The translations under genes were made by a program, and so were the position numbers. Positions 5,749-11,931 of a stretch of DNA of 11,931 bases are shown here, one piece after another (positions within the stretch are counted from its first letter, which is position 1; the number at the start of each line of letters is the position of its first letter). The notes beneath the pieces are model-generated. The model had not been told where the DNA came from. It ran no database searches and was given only the letters and a program-made list of their open reading frames with translations. Source of the DNA: JBOFOR01 sp051654865 (GTDB taxonomy: Bacteria > Bacillota > Clostridia > Peptostreptococcales > Peptostreptococcaceae); NCBI GenBank assembly GCA_051654865.1, contig JBOFYV010000143.1, positions 1 to 11,931 of the forward strand, written 5' to 3'.

Positions 5749-5777
5749 ATAATAAACTATTACCCCAAAACTGTCAA
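5749..5777 (-). promoter_or_regulatory. Sigma-A promoter of the transporter/amidohydrolase operon
   Basis: On the minus strand TTGACA (5777-5772), 17 bases, TATTAT (5754-5749). The -35 is perfect and the -10 has one difference from consensus. Start is expected near 5742. Confidence 0.78.
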
Positions 5778-5841
5778 CACTAAACAAAAACTTTTTGTCT
5801 TTTTTTTAACTACTTTGTTGATTGTTGTCGACTCCACAAAT

Positions 5842-5885
5842 AAAAAAGATACCTTGCTACTACCATTAAGTAACAAAGTATCTTT
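5842..5885 (-). terminator. Intrinsic terminator of the sigma/anti-sigma/PBP operon
   Basis: Arms 5845-5856 and 5874-5885 pair over 12 positions with one mismatch; on the minus strand the stem is followed by six T residues and then ATTT. It lies about 40 bases after the stop codon of the penicillin-binding protein gene. Confidence 0.85.
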
Positions 5886-5926
5886 AATTAATTCTTTACT
5901 GTATATATTATATCAAATATATATAG

Positions 5927-7924
5927 TTATCTGTTAATGTAGTTTTTTACTATGTTTCCAACCATTGGGACAACATATTGGCTTGTTGATTTGCCTTTTG
6001 AGTCTTCTAGTATCATTGATACTGCAATATTAGATTTATCTGTATCTACTGCTGCAAACCAACTATGTTCACTACCACTTGTATCATCTTTGCTTTTCTT
6101 TATTTCTGCTGTTCCTGTTTTTCCTGCTAGGTTCACACCTTCAATTTTTGACAAGTTACCACTTCCATCACTGTCATTTATTACACCTGAAAATGCTTTT
6201 ACTAGTTCACTTAAATTTTCTGGTTTTATTGCTTGTTTATATACTTTAGCTTCACTATTTTCACTTATAACAAGTCTTGGTGTCATTATTTTTCCTTCGT
6301 TGGCTAATGCGCTATAAGCCATTGTTACATCAAGCGGAGTCATTAACACTTCTCCTTGTCCATATCCAGTATCAGCAAGAAGTATTTCATTATCTAATTT
6401 CCCATTTGTTGAAATCTGAGATTTATTCATTGGGAACTCAAATGGAACTTCTTCTCCTATTCCAAATTGTTTTGCACCTTTTACAAACTTATCTTTACCT
6501 ATACTTAGTGCTGTTTGAGCATAATATATATTATCAGAGTACTTTGTAGCATCATATAAGTTTACTGGTTTATTTGGATTTTTTACTCTCGTTATATAGT
6601 AATCGCCCCAACTTGTATCCTTTTGCCACGTTGTACCTTTTATGTCAAACTGTTCATTTGGATCTACAACGCCATTTTCTAGTCCTATACTTGCTGTTAT
6701 TAGTTTCATTGTTGATCCAGGTGAATATGCTTTATTAGCTCTATTCTTAGACTGAGTATCTCCATTTTCTTTCCACTTAGCTACTATTGATTTAGTTTTA
6801 TATGTTGCATAAGTATTAGAATCATAAGATGGAGAACTTACCATAGCTAATACTTCTCCACTTTTAGGATCCATTGCTATTGATGCACCTTTTTCATAGT
6901 TCATTTGGCTATATATATCTTCTTGAAGCTTAGAATCTATAGCTAGTTTTATATCTTTTCCATTTGTGCTTTCTTTTTTAGCTACTGTGATGTTTTCATT
7001 TCCTCTTTCTAGGTATATATGCGCTCCATCAATGGCTCTTAATGTATCTTCATATTGTTGCTCTATACCTTTTTTTCCGACTTTACTACCTGAGTGATAT
7101 CCTTTGTTTTTGTATTTTTCTAGTTCATCTGCTTTAATTTCATCTATGTATCCTATTAAGTTACCAAAGGCTTCACCTTGAGCATAAACTCTAGATGTAG
7201 CTTTACTTACTTGTACACCTTCTATTAAATCTACTGCATCCGCTTTTTCTTGTTCATAGATAGATACTTTTACAATTGGAACTAAATGTTCAGGGTTTTT
7301 GTTAGCCTCTAATTTTGATTCTATATATTCTTTACTAATATCTAGTATTTCTGACATTTTATTTATATTTTCTTCTTTATTTTCTTCAAACACCCTTGGG
7401 TGTATGCCTACAGTATTTACTTCACCGTCATAAGCTAATTTATTACCATCTCTATCTAATATACTACCTCTTGTGCCTTTTTCTATTTTTACTCTTACTT
7501 TATCATCTTTTTGCATCCCTGGTATCATCAAACTTTCGTCCCAAACCAACTTATAACTACCGTCTTCTTTTGCTAGATTTATTTTCATAGGCTCAGATTT
7601 TAAGTTTCCTGCAATAGTATCCATCGTCAGGGTAACAGACATATTATTTATATTGTCAGTACTCTGAGGATTTATTTTTATATTATTTGCATATATAGCC
7701 GAATATCTAGTTTTGTATAACTTAACAAACTCTTCTTTTATTATAGAATTTTTAGACTCTTTAGCTATATTATCATATAAAACTTCATAGTTTCCTTCAT
7801 TTAATAACTTTGAGTACTTTGATATTACATCTTCTACTGTTTCTCCCTTATTACAGCCTGATAGCATTACCATACATAATATTAATATATTAGCAATTAT
7901 GGCTATCCTTTTTAATTTATTCAC
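5927..7924 (-). CDS. Class B penicillin-binding protein with MecA-type N-terminal domain, lipoprotein (665 aa)
   Basis: D,D-transpeptidase that cross-links peptidoglycan outside the membrane. Residues 6-23 are hydrophobic and end in a lipobox, LSGC, with Cys24, so the protein should be a lipoprotein. Residues about 28-135 look like the NTF2-like MecA_N domain (VEDVISKYSKLLNEGNYEVLY). The dimerisation domain begins near RGSILDRDGNKLA (152-164). The transpeptidase domain shows all three active-site motifs: S404-T-M-K407, S463-D-N465 and K602-T-G-T605, plus YGQGEVLMTP (521-530). The layout is that of MecA/PBP2a and enterococcal Pbp5, which are known for low beta-lactam affinity; low affinity here is inference. 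Translation starts with GTG at 7924, with GGGGAGTGGG upstream. It is the third gene after an ECF sigma factor and an anti-sigma factor, 24 bases after the latter, so envelope stress probably induces it. Confidence 0.94.
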   Translation of the reverse strand: MNKLKRIAIIANILILCMVMLSGCNKGETVEDVISKYSKLLNEGNYEVLYDNIAKESKNSIIKEEFVKLYKTRYSAIYANNIKINPQSTDNINNMSVTLTMDTIAGNLKSEPMKINLAKEDGSYKLVWDESLMIPGMQKDDKVRVKIEKGTRGSILDRDGNKLAYDGEVNTVGIHPRVFEENKEENINKMSEILDISKEYIESKLEANKNPEHLVPIVKVSIYEQEKADAVDLIEGVQVSKATSRVYAQGEAFGNLIGYIDEIKADELEKYKNKGYHSGSKVGKKGIEQQYEDTLRAIDGAHIYLERGNENITVAKKESTNGKDIKLAIDSKLQEDIYSQMNYEKGASIAMDPKSGEVLAMVSSPSYDSNTYATYKTKSIVAKWKENGDTQSKNRANKAYSPGSTMKLITASIGLENGVVDPNEQFDIKGTTWQKDTSWGDYYITRVKNPNKPVNLYDATKYSDNIYYAQTALSIGKDKFVKGAKQFGIGEEVPFEFPMNKSQISTNGKLDNEILLADTGYGQGEVLMTPLDVTMAYSALANEGKIMTPRLVISENSEAKVYKQAIKPENLSELVKAFSGVINDSDGSGNLSKIEGVNLAGKTGTAEIKKSKDDTSGSEHSWFAAVDTDKSNIAVSMILEDSKGKSTSQYVVPMVGNIVKNYINR

Positions 7925-7948
7925 TATCCCACTCCCCTTTAGTTATAT

Positions 7949-8836
7949 TTAATTAAAATTTTTATTTAATACTTTCTCTACTTTCTTATAGTCTACCAGC
8001 GCTGCCTTACCCACTTCTCCATCTAACAATTCCCACACATAGTTATGAACAGACACCGCATTACTAAAATCGCCATCCTTCCATCTTAATAAATTACTAT
8101 ATAAATAATCTCTAGCATCATTACTTCTTATCTGTTTCAATACAGCTATTGCTATGTTAATGTTTTTAGGTGTTATTTCTACCTCACCATATTTTCTATT
8201 GTCTGTTGCTATGATTATGCTATTACTCATTTGGTGTATAAATTGTATTGCATCGTATTCAGTAGATGGCATTGTTTCTATTTCATCTATATCCATCTGA
8301 GATGCATCAATATCTAACTCTTCCTCTTCAATGTATTCGTACCCCTCTAGTCTTTCCTCTGGTTTTTCTACTTTATACTTAGGTACTTTTTTTATAATCA
8401 ACTCCTCTTTTTCATTTAACTCAATTTTAGGTATTAATTTATCTAAACCTATAAATGATGTTATTTCATCTACTCGTAAAGTTTGATTTATTTGAGTTAA
8501 CAATTTTTCAATTGGTGGTGCAAAATGAGCTAATGCAGGACTATATACTCCTACACTTAAAATAGCTAAAAAGCTTGCAGCAGTTCCTATTATTTTTTTT
8601 CTTTGTTTTTCTTTTTTGATATCCGACTGTGCTCTTTCAATTGATTCTCTTACCCAAAGTTTCATTTCTGATGGTGCTTTTATACTATCTATTTCGTCAT
8701 TATCTATGTAAAAACCTTCTATTTCTTTATCCAACTCTTCTATACTAATGTCATCTATTTCATTATCTAGTATTTCGTTGTCTAATAGTTCTTGTTGCTT
8801 TATGTTATCTTTATTGCTATTTTTTAACTTACTCAT
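7949..8836 (-). CDS. Transmembrane anti-sigma factor (295 aa)
   Basis: Partner of the sigma factor encoded just upstream. The N-terminal 60 residues are strikingly acidic (repeated DNE/IDD/EELDKE), then comes MKLWVRESIERAQSDIKKEKQRKK, one membrane segment near 82-103 (GTAASFLAILSVGVYSPALA) and an outer part of about 190 residues. This arrangement is typical of membrane anti-sigma proteins. The outer domain ends in a Trp-rich helical part (LLRWKDGDFSNAVSVHNYVW) that resembles DUF6241, a loose call. No Cys is present, so it is not a zinc-type anti-sigma, and I do not see the RsiV lysozyme-binding domain. Two ATGs compete: 8842 is only 3 bases from AAGGAGG, whereas 8836 has a spacing of 9, so I prefer 8836. 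The start overlaps the sigma stop codon (ATGAGTAA), which indicates translational coupling. Confidence 0.83.
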   Translation of the reverse strand: MSKLKNSNKDNIKQQELLDNEILDNEIDDISIEELDKEIEGFYIDNDEIDSIKAPSEMKLWVRESIERAQSDIKKEKQRKKIIGTAASFLAILSVGVYSPALAHFAPPIEKLLTQINQTLRVDEITSFIGLDKLIPKIELNEKEELIIKKVPKYKVEKPEERLEGYEYIEEEELDIDASQMDIDEIETMPSTEYDAIQFIHQMSNSIIIATDNRKYGEVEITPKNINIAIAVLKQIRSNDARDYLYSNLLRWKDGDFSNAVSVHNYVWELLDGEVGKAALVDYKKVEKVLNKNFN

Positions 8837-9356
8837 TTTCATATCCCTCCTTTAACATAGCTTTCATATCCTTTATTGCTTTTCTAATATGCGTTTTTAT
8901 AGTGTTTATAGGACGGTCTAATATTTTTGATATATCCTCTACTTTCATATCTTCTATGTATCTTAGCATAATTGCATCTTTGTATTTATCTTCTAACTCA
9001 TCCATTGCTTTGTATAAATCTATTTTAATTTCTACAGTATCATTTACTACTACTTCTTTTTTGTAATCCTCTTCTGTATATCCTAAATCAACCATACCAT
9101 TTTTTCTTAAGTAATCATTACAAACATTTATTAATATTCTGCTTATCCACGTTTTAAAGTATTTGGGCTCTTTTAATGTGTGTATACTTCTATATGCTTT
9201 ATATACAGTCTCCTGTATAACCTCTTTTATATCATCTTCATGTTTACATTTATGATATGCTTCTCTGTATAATCTTTCTTGATACATTTCAATTAAATCT
9301 TCAAAGGCCTGAACATCTCCTTTGATTGCCTTTTTTACTATAAGTATTTCTTCCAT
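8829..9356 (-). CDS. ECF-type RNA polymerase sigma factor (175 aa)
   Basis: Region 2 covers about residues 8-86: DVQAFEDLIEMYQERLYREA, IKEVIQETVYKAYRSI, then YFKTWISRILINVCNDYLRK, the standard -10 binding helices. A short linker follows (87-112). Region 4 is about 115-170: MDELEDKYKDAIMLRYIED, then the helix-turn-helix VEDISKILDRPINTIKTHIRKAI. Size and layout are those of SigV/SigM-like ECF factors that answer envelope stress. The gene overlaps the anti-sigma start by 8 bases. The ATG at 9356 has AAGGGGAAG just upstream. A TTAGAC/GTCTAA element upstream may be part of its own promoter, which would give positive feedback. Exact ECF subgroup cannot be assigned by eye. Confidence 0.93.
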   Translation of the reverse strand: MEEILIVKKAIKGDVQAFEDLIEMYQERLYREAYHKCKHEDDIKEVIQETVYKAYRSIHTLKEPKYFKTWISRILINVCNDYLRKNGMVDLGYTEEDYKKEVVVNDTVEIKIDLYKAMDELEDKYKDAIMLRYIEDMKVEDISKILDRPINTIKTHIRKAIKDMKAMLKEGYENE

Positions 9357-9394
9357 GTCTTCCCCTTCCTCAAATCTAATTAATTCTACAACTG

Positions 9395-9423
9395 TTAGAC
9401 TGTACGTTGTCTAAAAAGGTTTT
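9395..9423 (-). promoter_or_regulatory. Candidate autoregulated ECF promoter with inverted repeat
   Basis: On the minus strand an AAC-type -35 (AAAACC, 9423-9418) is followed by 17 bases and GTCTAA (9400-9395); an alternative ECF-like -10, CGTA, lies between them. The same place holds a perfect inverted repeat, TTAGAC and GTCTAA around 8 bases (9395-9414). No good sigma-A promoter is evident in the 150 bases before the sigma gene. AAC in the -35 and GTC in the -10 are typical of ECF promoters, but spacing and motif are only a candidate fit. Confidence 0.38.
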
Positions 9424-9443
9424 AAGTTTTTTATTTTTATCAC

Positions 9444-9480
9444 AAAAAAACTATATTTATATTTTAATAAATACAGTTTT
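9444..9480 (-). terminator. AT-rich intrinsic terminator after the Nudix gene
   Basis: Arms 9448-9460 and 9467-9479 pair over 13 positions with one mismatch around a 6-base loop, and on the minus strand seven T residues follow (9450-9444). It starts 27 bases after the Nudix stop codon and separates that gene from the sigma operon. The stem is almost pure A/T, so efficiency may be modest. Confidence 0.68.
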
Positions 9481-9506
9481 AAATTGTTATATTTTATTAA
9501 ATTGTA

Positions 9507-10064
9507 TTAATACTGTTTACTTTTATCTATTAATCTACTATATACATCCCTCATATGCTCTTCATTTGTAAGCTCTAGTACTTTATCAATATCAACCCAA
9601 GCCACTCCACTATTTTCATCTTCTTTTACTTGAATTTCTTCATTTTCATCAGCTTCTAATATATATGCTGCTGATAAATGTAGATGTGCTGCTACATATT
9701 TTCCATTTTTAATATGAGACTTAACAGGTAATATATCTATACAACATATATCAGTTGTCACAGGTGTTACATTTTTTATACCTGTTTCTTCTTTAGCTTC
9801 TTTTATTGCAACTTCTAATAAGTCTCCTTCTCCATCAGCATGTCCACCAGTCCATCCCCAAGATTTATAGATATTATGATGTATCATTAGTACTTTATTT
9901 CTATCTTTATTTACTATAAATCCAGATGAAGTTAGATGCGCTATTTCATTTTCTCTAGTTAGTACGTTTTGATTTTGATTTATAAAGTCTAAAATTATTT
10001 CTTTGTCTTTGGTTTCCTGCTCATTTACAGGTTTATAATTATTAATTTCTTTTATATATTTCAT
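9507..10064 (-). CDS. Nudix hydrolase (185 aa)
   Basis: Cytoplasmic Mg-dependent pyrophosphohydrolase of nucleoside-diphosphate-linked compounds. The Nudix box spans residues 74-96: GHADGEG, then DLLEVAI, then KEAKEETGI. The catalytic Glu pair in KEETG is intact. The Glu that normally closes the GX5E part is Gly80 here, with a Glu one position earlier. Leading into it is WGWTGG (69-74), as in many ADP-ribose or deoxynucleotide pyrophosphatases. A longer reading from 10103 is in frame, but I chose the ATG at 10064 because AAGGGG precedes it and because the promoter -10 lies at 10094-10099, downstream of the longer start. The gene is monocistronic, with its own promoter and terminator. Substrate unknown. 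Confidence 0.92.
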   Translation of the reverse strand: MKYIKEINNYKPVNEQETKDKEIILDFINQNQNVLTRENEIAHLTSSGFIVNKDRNKVLMIHHNIYKSWGWTGGHADGEGDLLEVAIKEAKEETGIKNVTPVTTDICCIDILPVKSHIKNGKYVAAHLHLSAAYILEADENEEIQVKEDENSGVAWVDIDKVLELTNEEHMRDVYSRLIDKSKQY

Positions 10065-10093
10065 ATTTATCCCCTTTCTTTCCAACATATTAC

Positions 10094-10122
10094 ATAGTAG
10101 CACTAAAATTTAATGATTTCAA
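10094..10122 (-). promoter_or_regulatory. Sigma-A promoter of the Nudix gene
   Basis: On the minus strand TTGAAA (10122-10117), 17 bases, TACTAT (10099-10094). Start near 10087 gives a leader of about 23 bases to the ATG at 10064, and decides against the upstream in-frame start. Confidence 0.75.
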
Positions 10123-10131
10123 TAACTTAAA

Positions 10132-10176
10132 ATTAAAAGCCATAGACAAATTAAAATATAGTCTATGGCTTTTAAT
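10132..10176. terminator. Intrinsic terminator after the methionine gamma-lyase-like gene
   Basis: ATTAAAAGCCATAGAC (10132-10147) pairs perfectly with 10161-10176 over 16 positions, around a 13-base loop. On the minus strand it runs into TTTTAATTTT. It ends the upstream minus-strand gene and isolates the Nudix promoter, whose -35 lies 10 bases beyond. Confidence 0.85.
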
Positions 10177-10195
10177 ATATTGTATATACTTTATA

Positions 10196-11473
10196 TTATT
10201 TATTTTTTTTCATATATTCTATAGCTTTTAATGTACCCATTTTTGAGTGGTCAAATGTAAGTCCACCTTGGAAGTAAACATTGTATGGTGGCTTTATTGG
10301 AGCATCTGCACTTAATTCTATAGATGACCCTTGAACAAATGCACCTGCTGCCATTATAACTTCTGCATCATATCCTGGCATTGCCCATGGCACTGGCTTT
10401 ACATAAGAATCAACCGGTGCTGCTGCTTGTACACCTTGACAGAATGCTATTACTTCTTCAGCGTTGTTTAATTTTACTATTTGTATAATATCACTTCTTT
10501 TATCATCTGGCTTTGGAAGTACTTCATATCCTAATTTTTCAAACATTCTAGCACAGTATATTGCACCCATTACTGCTTGTGATACAACGTATGGAGCCAT
10601 AAAGAATCCTTGTAGTACGTTTCTACTTGTTCCAAATGTTAATCCACATTCTTTTCCTATACCTGGAGAAGTTAATCTGTATGATATTAATTCTACTAAG
10701 TCTGCTCTACCTGCTATATATCCACCAGTTAAAGCTAAACCTCCACCTGGATTTTTGATAAGTGACCCTGCCATTATATCTACTCCAACTTCTGTTGGCT
10801 CTTTTGTTTCTATAAATTCACCATAGCAGTTGTCTACCATAACTATAGCTTCTGGTTTTATAGCTTTTACAGTGTCTACTACTTCTTTTATATCATCTAT
10901 TGTTAATGACTTTCTCCAAGAGTATCCCTTAGATCTTTGCATAAATACCATTTTAGTTTTATCATTTATCTTTTCTTTTATAGCATTTAAGTCTACATTT
11001 CCATCTTCTAAGAAGTCTATTTGATTATATGTAACTCCAAATTCTTTTAATGAACCTTTTTCTTCTCTTATACCTATTACACCTTCTAGTGTATCATAAG
11101 GCTTACCTGTAACTGATAGTATTTCATCTCCTGGTCTAAGTATTCCTTGTAAACAAAGTGTAAGTGCATGAGTACCATTTACTATTATAGGTCTAACTAT
11201 TGAGTCTTCTGCTCCAAATACATTTGCATATATTTCTTCTATTTTTTCACGACCTATATCATTGTATCCATAACCAGTTGTCCAGTTAAAGTGATTATCA
11301 CTTAAGTGAGCTTCTTGCATAGCTTTTAATACTTTGTATTGATTGTATTCTCTTACTAATTTTATTTCCTCAAATTTATCTTTTATATCTTCCATTACAT
11401 CTTCTGATAATTTGAAAGTTTCATCATCTAATCCATAAAAACCTTTTAATAATTCTTTTGTTTCATTTAGCAT
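10196..11473 (-). CDS. PLP-dependent methionine gamma-lyase family/aluminium resistance protein (425 aa)
   Basis: A fold-type I PLP enzyme of the Met_gamma_lyase family (PF06838), named for YnbB-like and aluminium resistance proteins; the true reaction is not settled for most members. Visible parts: HFNWTTGYGYNDIGREKIEEIYA near the N-terminus, the cofactor-binding NGTHALTLCL (about 99-108), MQRSKGYSWRKS, the MVDNCYGEF strand with the Asp that holds the PLP nitrogen, and GSLIKNPGGGLALTGGY with the probable PLP Lys240. The C-terminal PPYNVYFQGGLTFDHSK is highly typical of the family. I prefer the ATG at 11473, preceded by AGGTGA; an in-frame GTG at 11482 has no good ribosome binding site and would add three residues. 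The gene is monocistronic, with its own promoter at 11510-11538 and a terminator at 10132. Confidence 0.93.
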   Translation of the reverse strand: MLNETKELLKGFYGLDDETFKLSEDVMEDIKDKFEEIKLVREYNQYKVLKAMQEAHLSDNHFNWTTGYGYNDIGREKIEEIYANVFGAEDSIVRPIIVNGTHALTLCLQGILRPGDEILSVTGKPYDTLEGVIGIREEKGSLKEFGVTYNQIDFLEDGNVDLNAIKEKINDKTKMVFMQRSKGYSWRKSLTIDDIKEVVDTVKAIKPEAIVMVDNCYGEFIETKEPTEVGVDIMAGSLIKNPGGGLALTGGYIAGRADLVELISYRLTSPGIGKECGLTFGTSRNVLQGFFMAPYVVSQAVMGAIYCARMFEKLGYEVLPKPDDKRSDIIQIVKLNNAEEVIAFCQGVQAAAPVDSYVKPVPWAMPGYDAEVIMAAGAFVQGSSIELSADAPIKPPYNVYFQGGLTFDHSKMGTLKAIEYMKKNK

Positions 11474-11509
11474 ATTATTCACCTGTCTTTTTTAATTTGT
11501 AACATTAGA

Positions 11510-11538
11510 ATTTTATCATATAGAAAGTTTTCTTGCAA
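11510..11538 (-). promoter_or_regulatory. Extended -10 sigma-A promoter of the PLP enzyme gene
   Basis: On the minus strand TTGCAA (11538-11533), 17 bases, TAAAAT (11515-11510), with TGA directly before the -10 (extended -10). Start near 11503 leaves a leader of about 30 bases. Confidence 0.7.
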
Positions 11539-11627
11539 GGTAGGTAAAAAGGTAAAAATTTCACTGATTACTTTTCCTAAAAATACGTAATCTAGTATTA
11601 AATAATCTAAAAAGGAAGGTACATACT

Positions 11628-11864
11628 ATGAAACAATCTAATTTAACTAGTAAAGCTCAACAAGAAGTAACTAACTACGCTGTAGGAAACTTAACTAACA
11701 ATTCTAGTCCAATGGCTCAAGATATGCAAGCTGAAGCTATGCAAAACCTTACTAATAGTATGCAAAATGAAGCTATAGCTAATCTTAATAACGAAGCAAT
11801 GGCTAATAAAGTTGTGAAGAAGAGTAGTAAAAAATCTTCAAATCAACAAAGTGGAATGTTTTAA
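11628..11864 (+). CDS. Small Asn/Gln/Ala/Met-rich protein with internal repeats (78 aa)
   Basis: I do not recognise a family. The middle part carries a degenerate repeat of the kind QAEAMQNLTNSMQ, NEAIANLN, NEAMANK (about residues 34-61), probably one amphipathic helix. The C-terminus is a basic Ser/Lys tail (KKSSKKSSNQQSGMF). The N-terminus, with SNLTSKAQQEVTNYAVGNL, is also polar. No hydrophobic segment, no Cys and no Trp are present. AAGGAAGG lies 9 bases before the ATG, and codon use looks like that of the neighbours, so I take it as real. Composition recalls small spore-associated proteins, but it lacks the alpha/beta SASP motif. I found no convincing sigma-A promoter upstream, which would also suit a sporulation gene; a GATTAC/GTAATC inverted pair lies at about 11566-11592. 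Function unknown. Confidence 0.75.
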   Translation: MKQSNLTSKAQQEVTNYAVGNLTNNSSPMAQDMQAEAMQNLTNSMQNEAIANLNNEAMANKVVKKSSKKSSNQQSGMF

Positions 11865-11906
11865 TTAGTTATGTAAGTTAGCTATAAGTTTTAAATATAA
11901 AAAGAA

Positions 11907-11931
11907 GGGAATGTCTCTGAACTTTTTCATT
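11907..11931 (+). mobile_element. Possible terminal inverted repeat of an insertion sequence at window edge
   Basis: The window ends in GGGAATGTCTCTGAACTTTT followed by TCATT. It resembles, from memory, the GGGACTGTCTCAAAA-like tips of IS1182-type elements of Firmicutes. Neither transposase nor the other end is inside the window, so this is a weak call. It may equally be part of the 3' region of the small gene. Confidence 0.22.

Noticed and set aside
10065..10103. Longer Nudix reading with 13 extra residues
   Set aside because: Its start lies upstream of the promoter -10 element and lacks a ribosome binding site, while the ATG at 10064 has one.

Overview
The window is strongly AT-rich (about 30% G+C by eye). 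It uses AAGGAGG-type ribosome binding sites, has many short-looped hairpins followed by T-runs, and shows near-consensus sigma-A promoters. Together with the protein families this points to a low-GC Firmicute of the Clostridia. The gene content would fit Clostridioides or another member of the Peptostreptococcaceae, but that placement is inferred from the proteins and was not tested by alignment.

Left part, 1 to about 1930: the lysogeny control region of a prophage or phage-derived island. On the minus strand are a Bro-N antirepressor (cut by the window edge) and a small Cro-like XRE protein. Divergent from them on the plus strand are a CI-like XRE repressor and an ImmA/IrrE-type metallopeptidase. 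The 263-base divergent region carries a promoter for each side and several candidate operator half-sites. No integrase follows the ImmA-type gene; a bidirectional terminator closes the block.

1942 to 2790: two small minus-strand genes, a zinc-ribbon protein and an unknown membrane-anchored protein. Upstream of them is a 78-base element with perfect 24-base inverted arms and an unusually GC-rich 30-base loop. No gene explains this element, and it is the most puzzling sequence in the window.

2790 to 5780: a three-gene minus-strand operon with a DUF3100-type membrane protein, a second small membrane protein and an M20 amidohydrolase. It has a sigma-A promoter, a leader of about 200 bases with a full match to the Gram-positive cre consensus, a perfect 14-base palindrome and a terminator. 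The reading proposed here is import of an acylated or amino-acyl conjugate followed by its hydrolysis, under catabolite control.

5840 to 9425: an operon of ECF sigma factor, membrane anti-sigma factor and class B penicillin-binding protein lipoprotein with a MecA-type N-terminal domain. This looks like a self-contained cell-wall stress module in which release of the sigma factor raises synthesis of a transpeptidase.

9440 to 11930: single genes, each with its own promoter or terminator: a Nudix hydrolase, a PLP-dependent protein of the methionine gamma-lyase/aluminium resistance family, and a plus-strand 78-residue protein rich in Asn, Gln, Ala and Met with short internal repeats. The last 25 bases may be the tip of an insertion sequence. 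I saw no tRNA, rRNA or CRISPR array.
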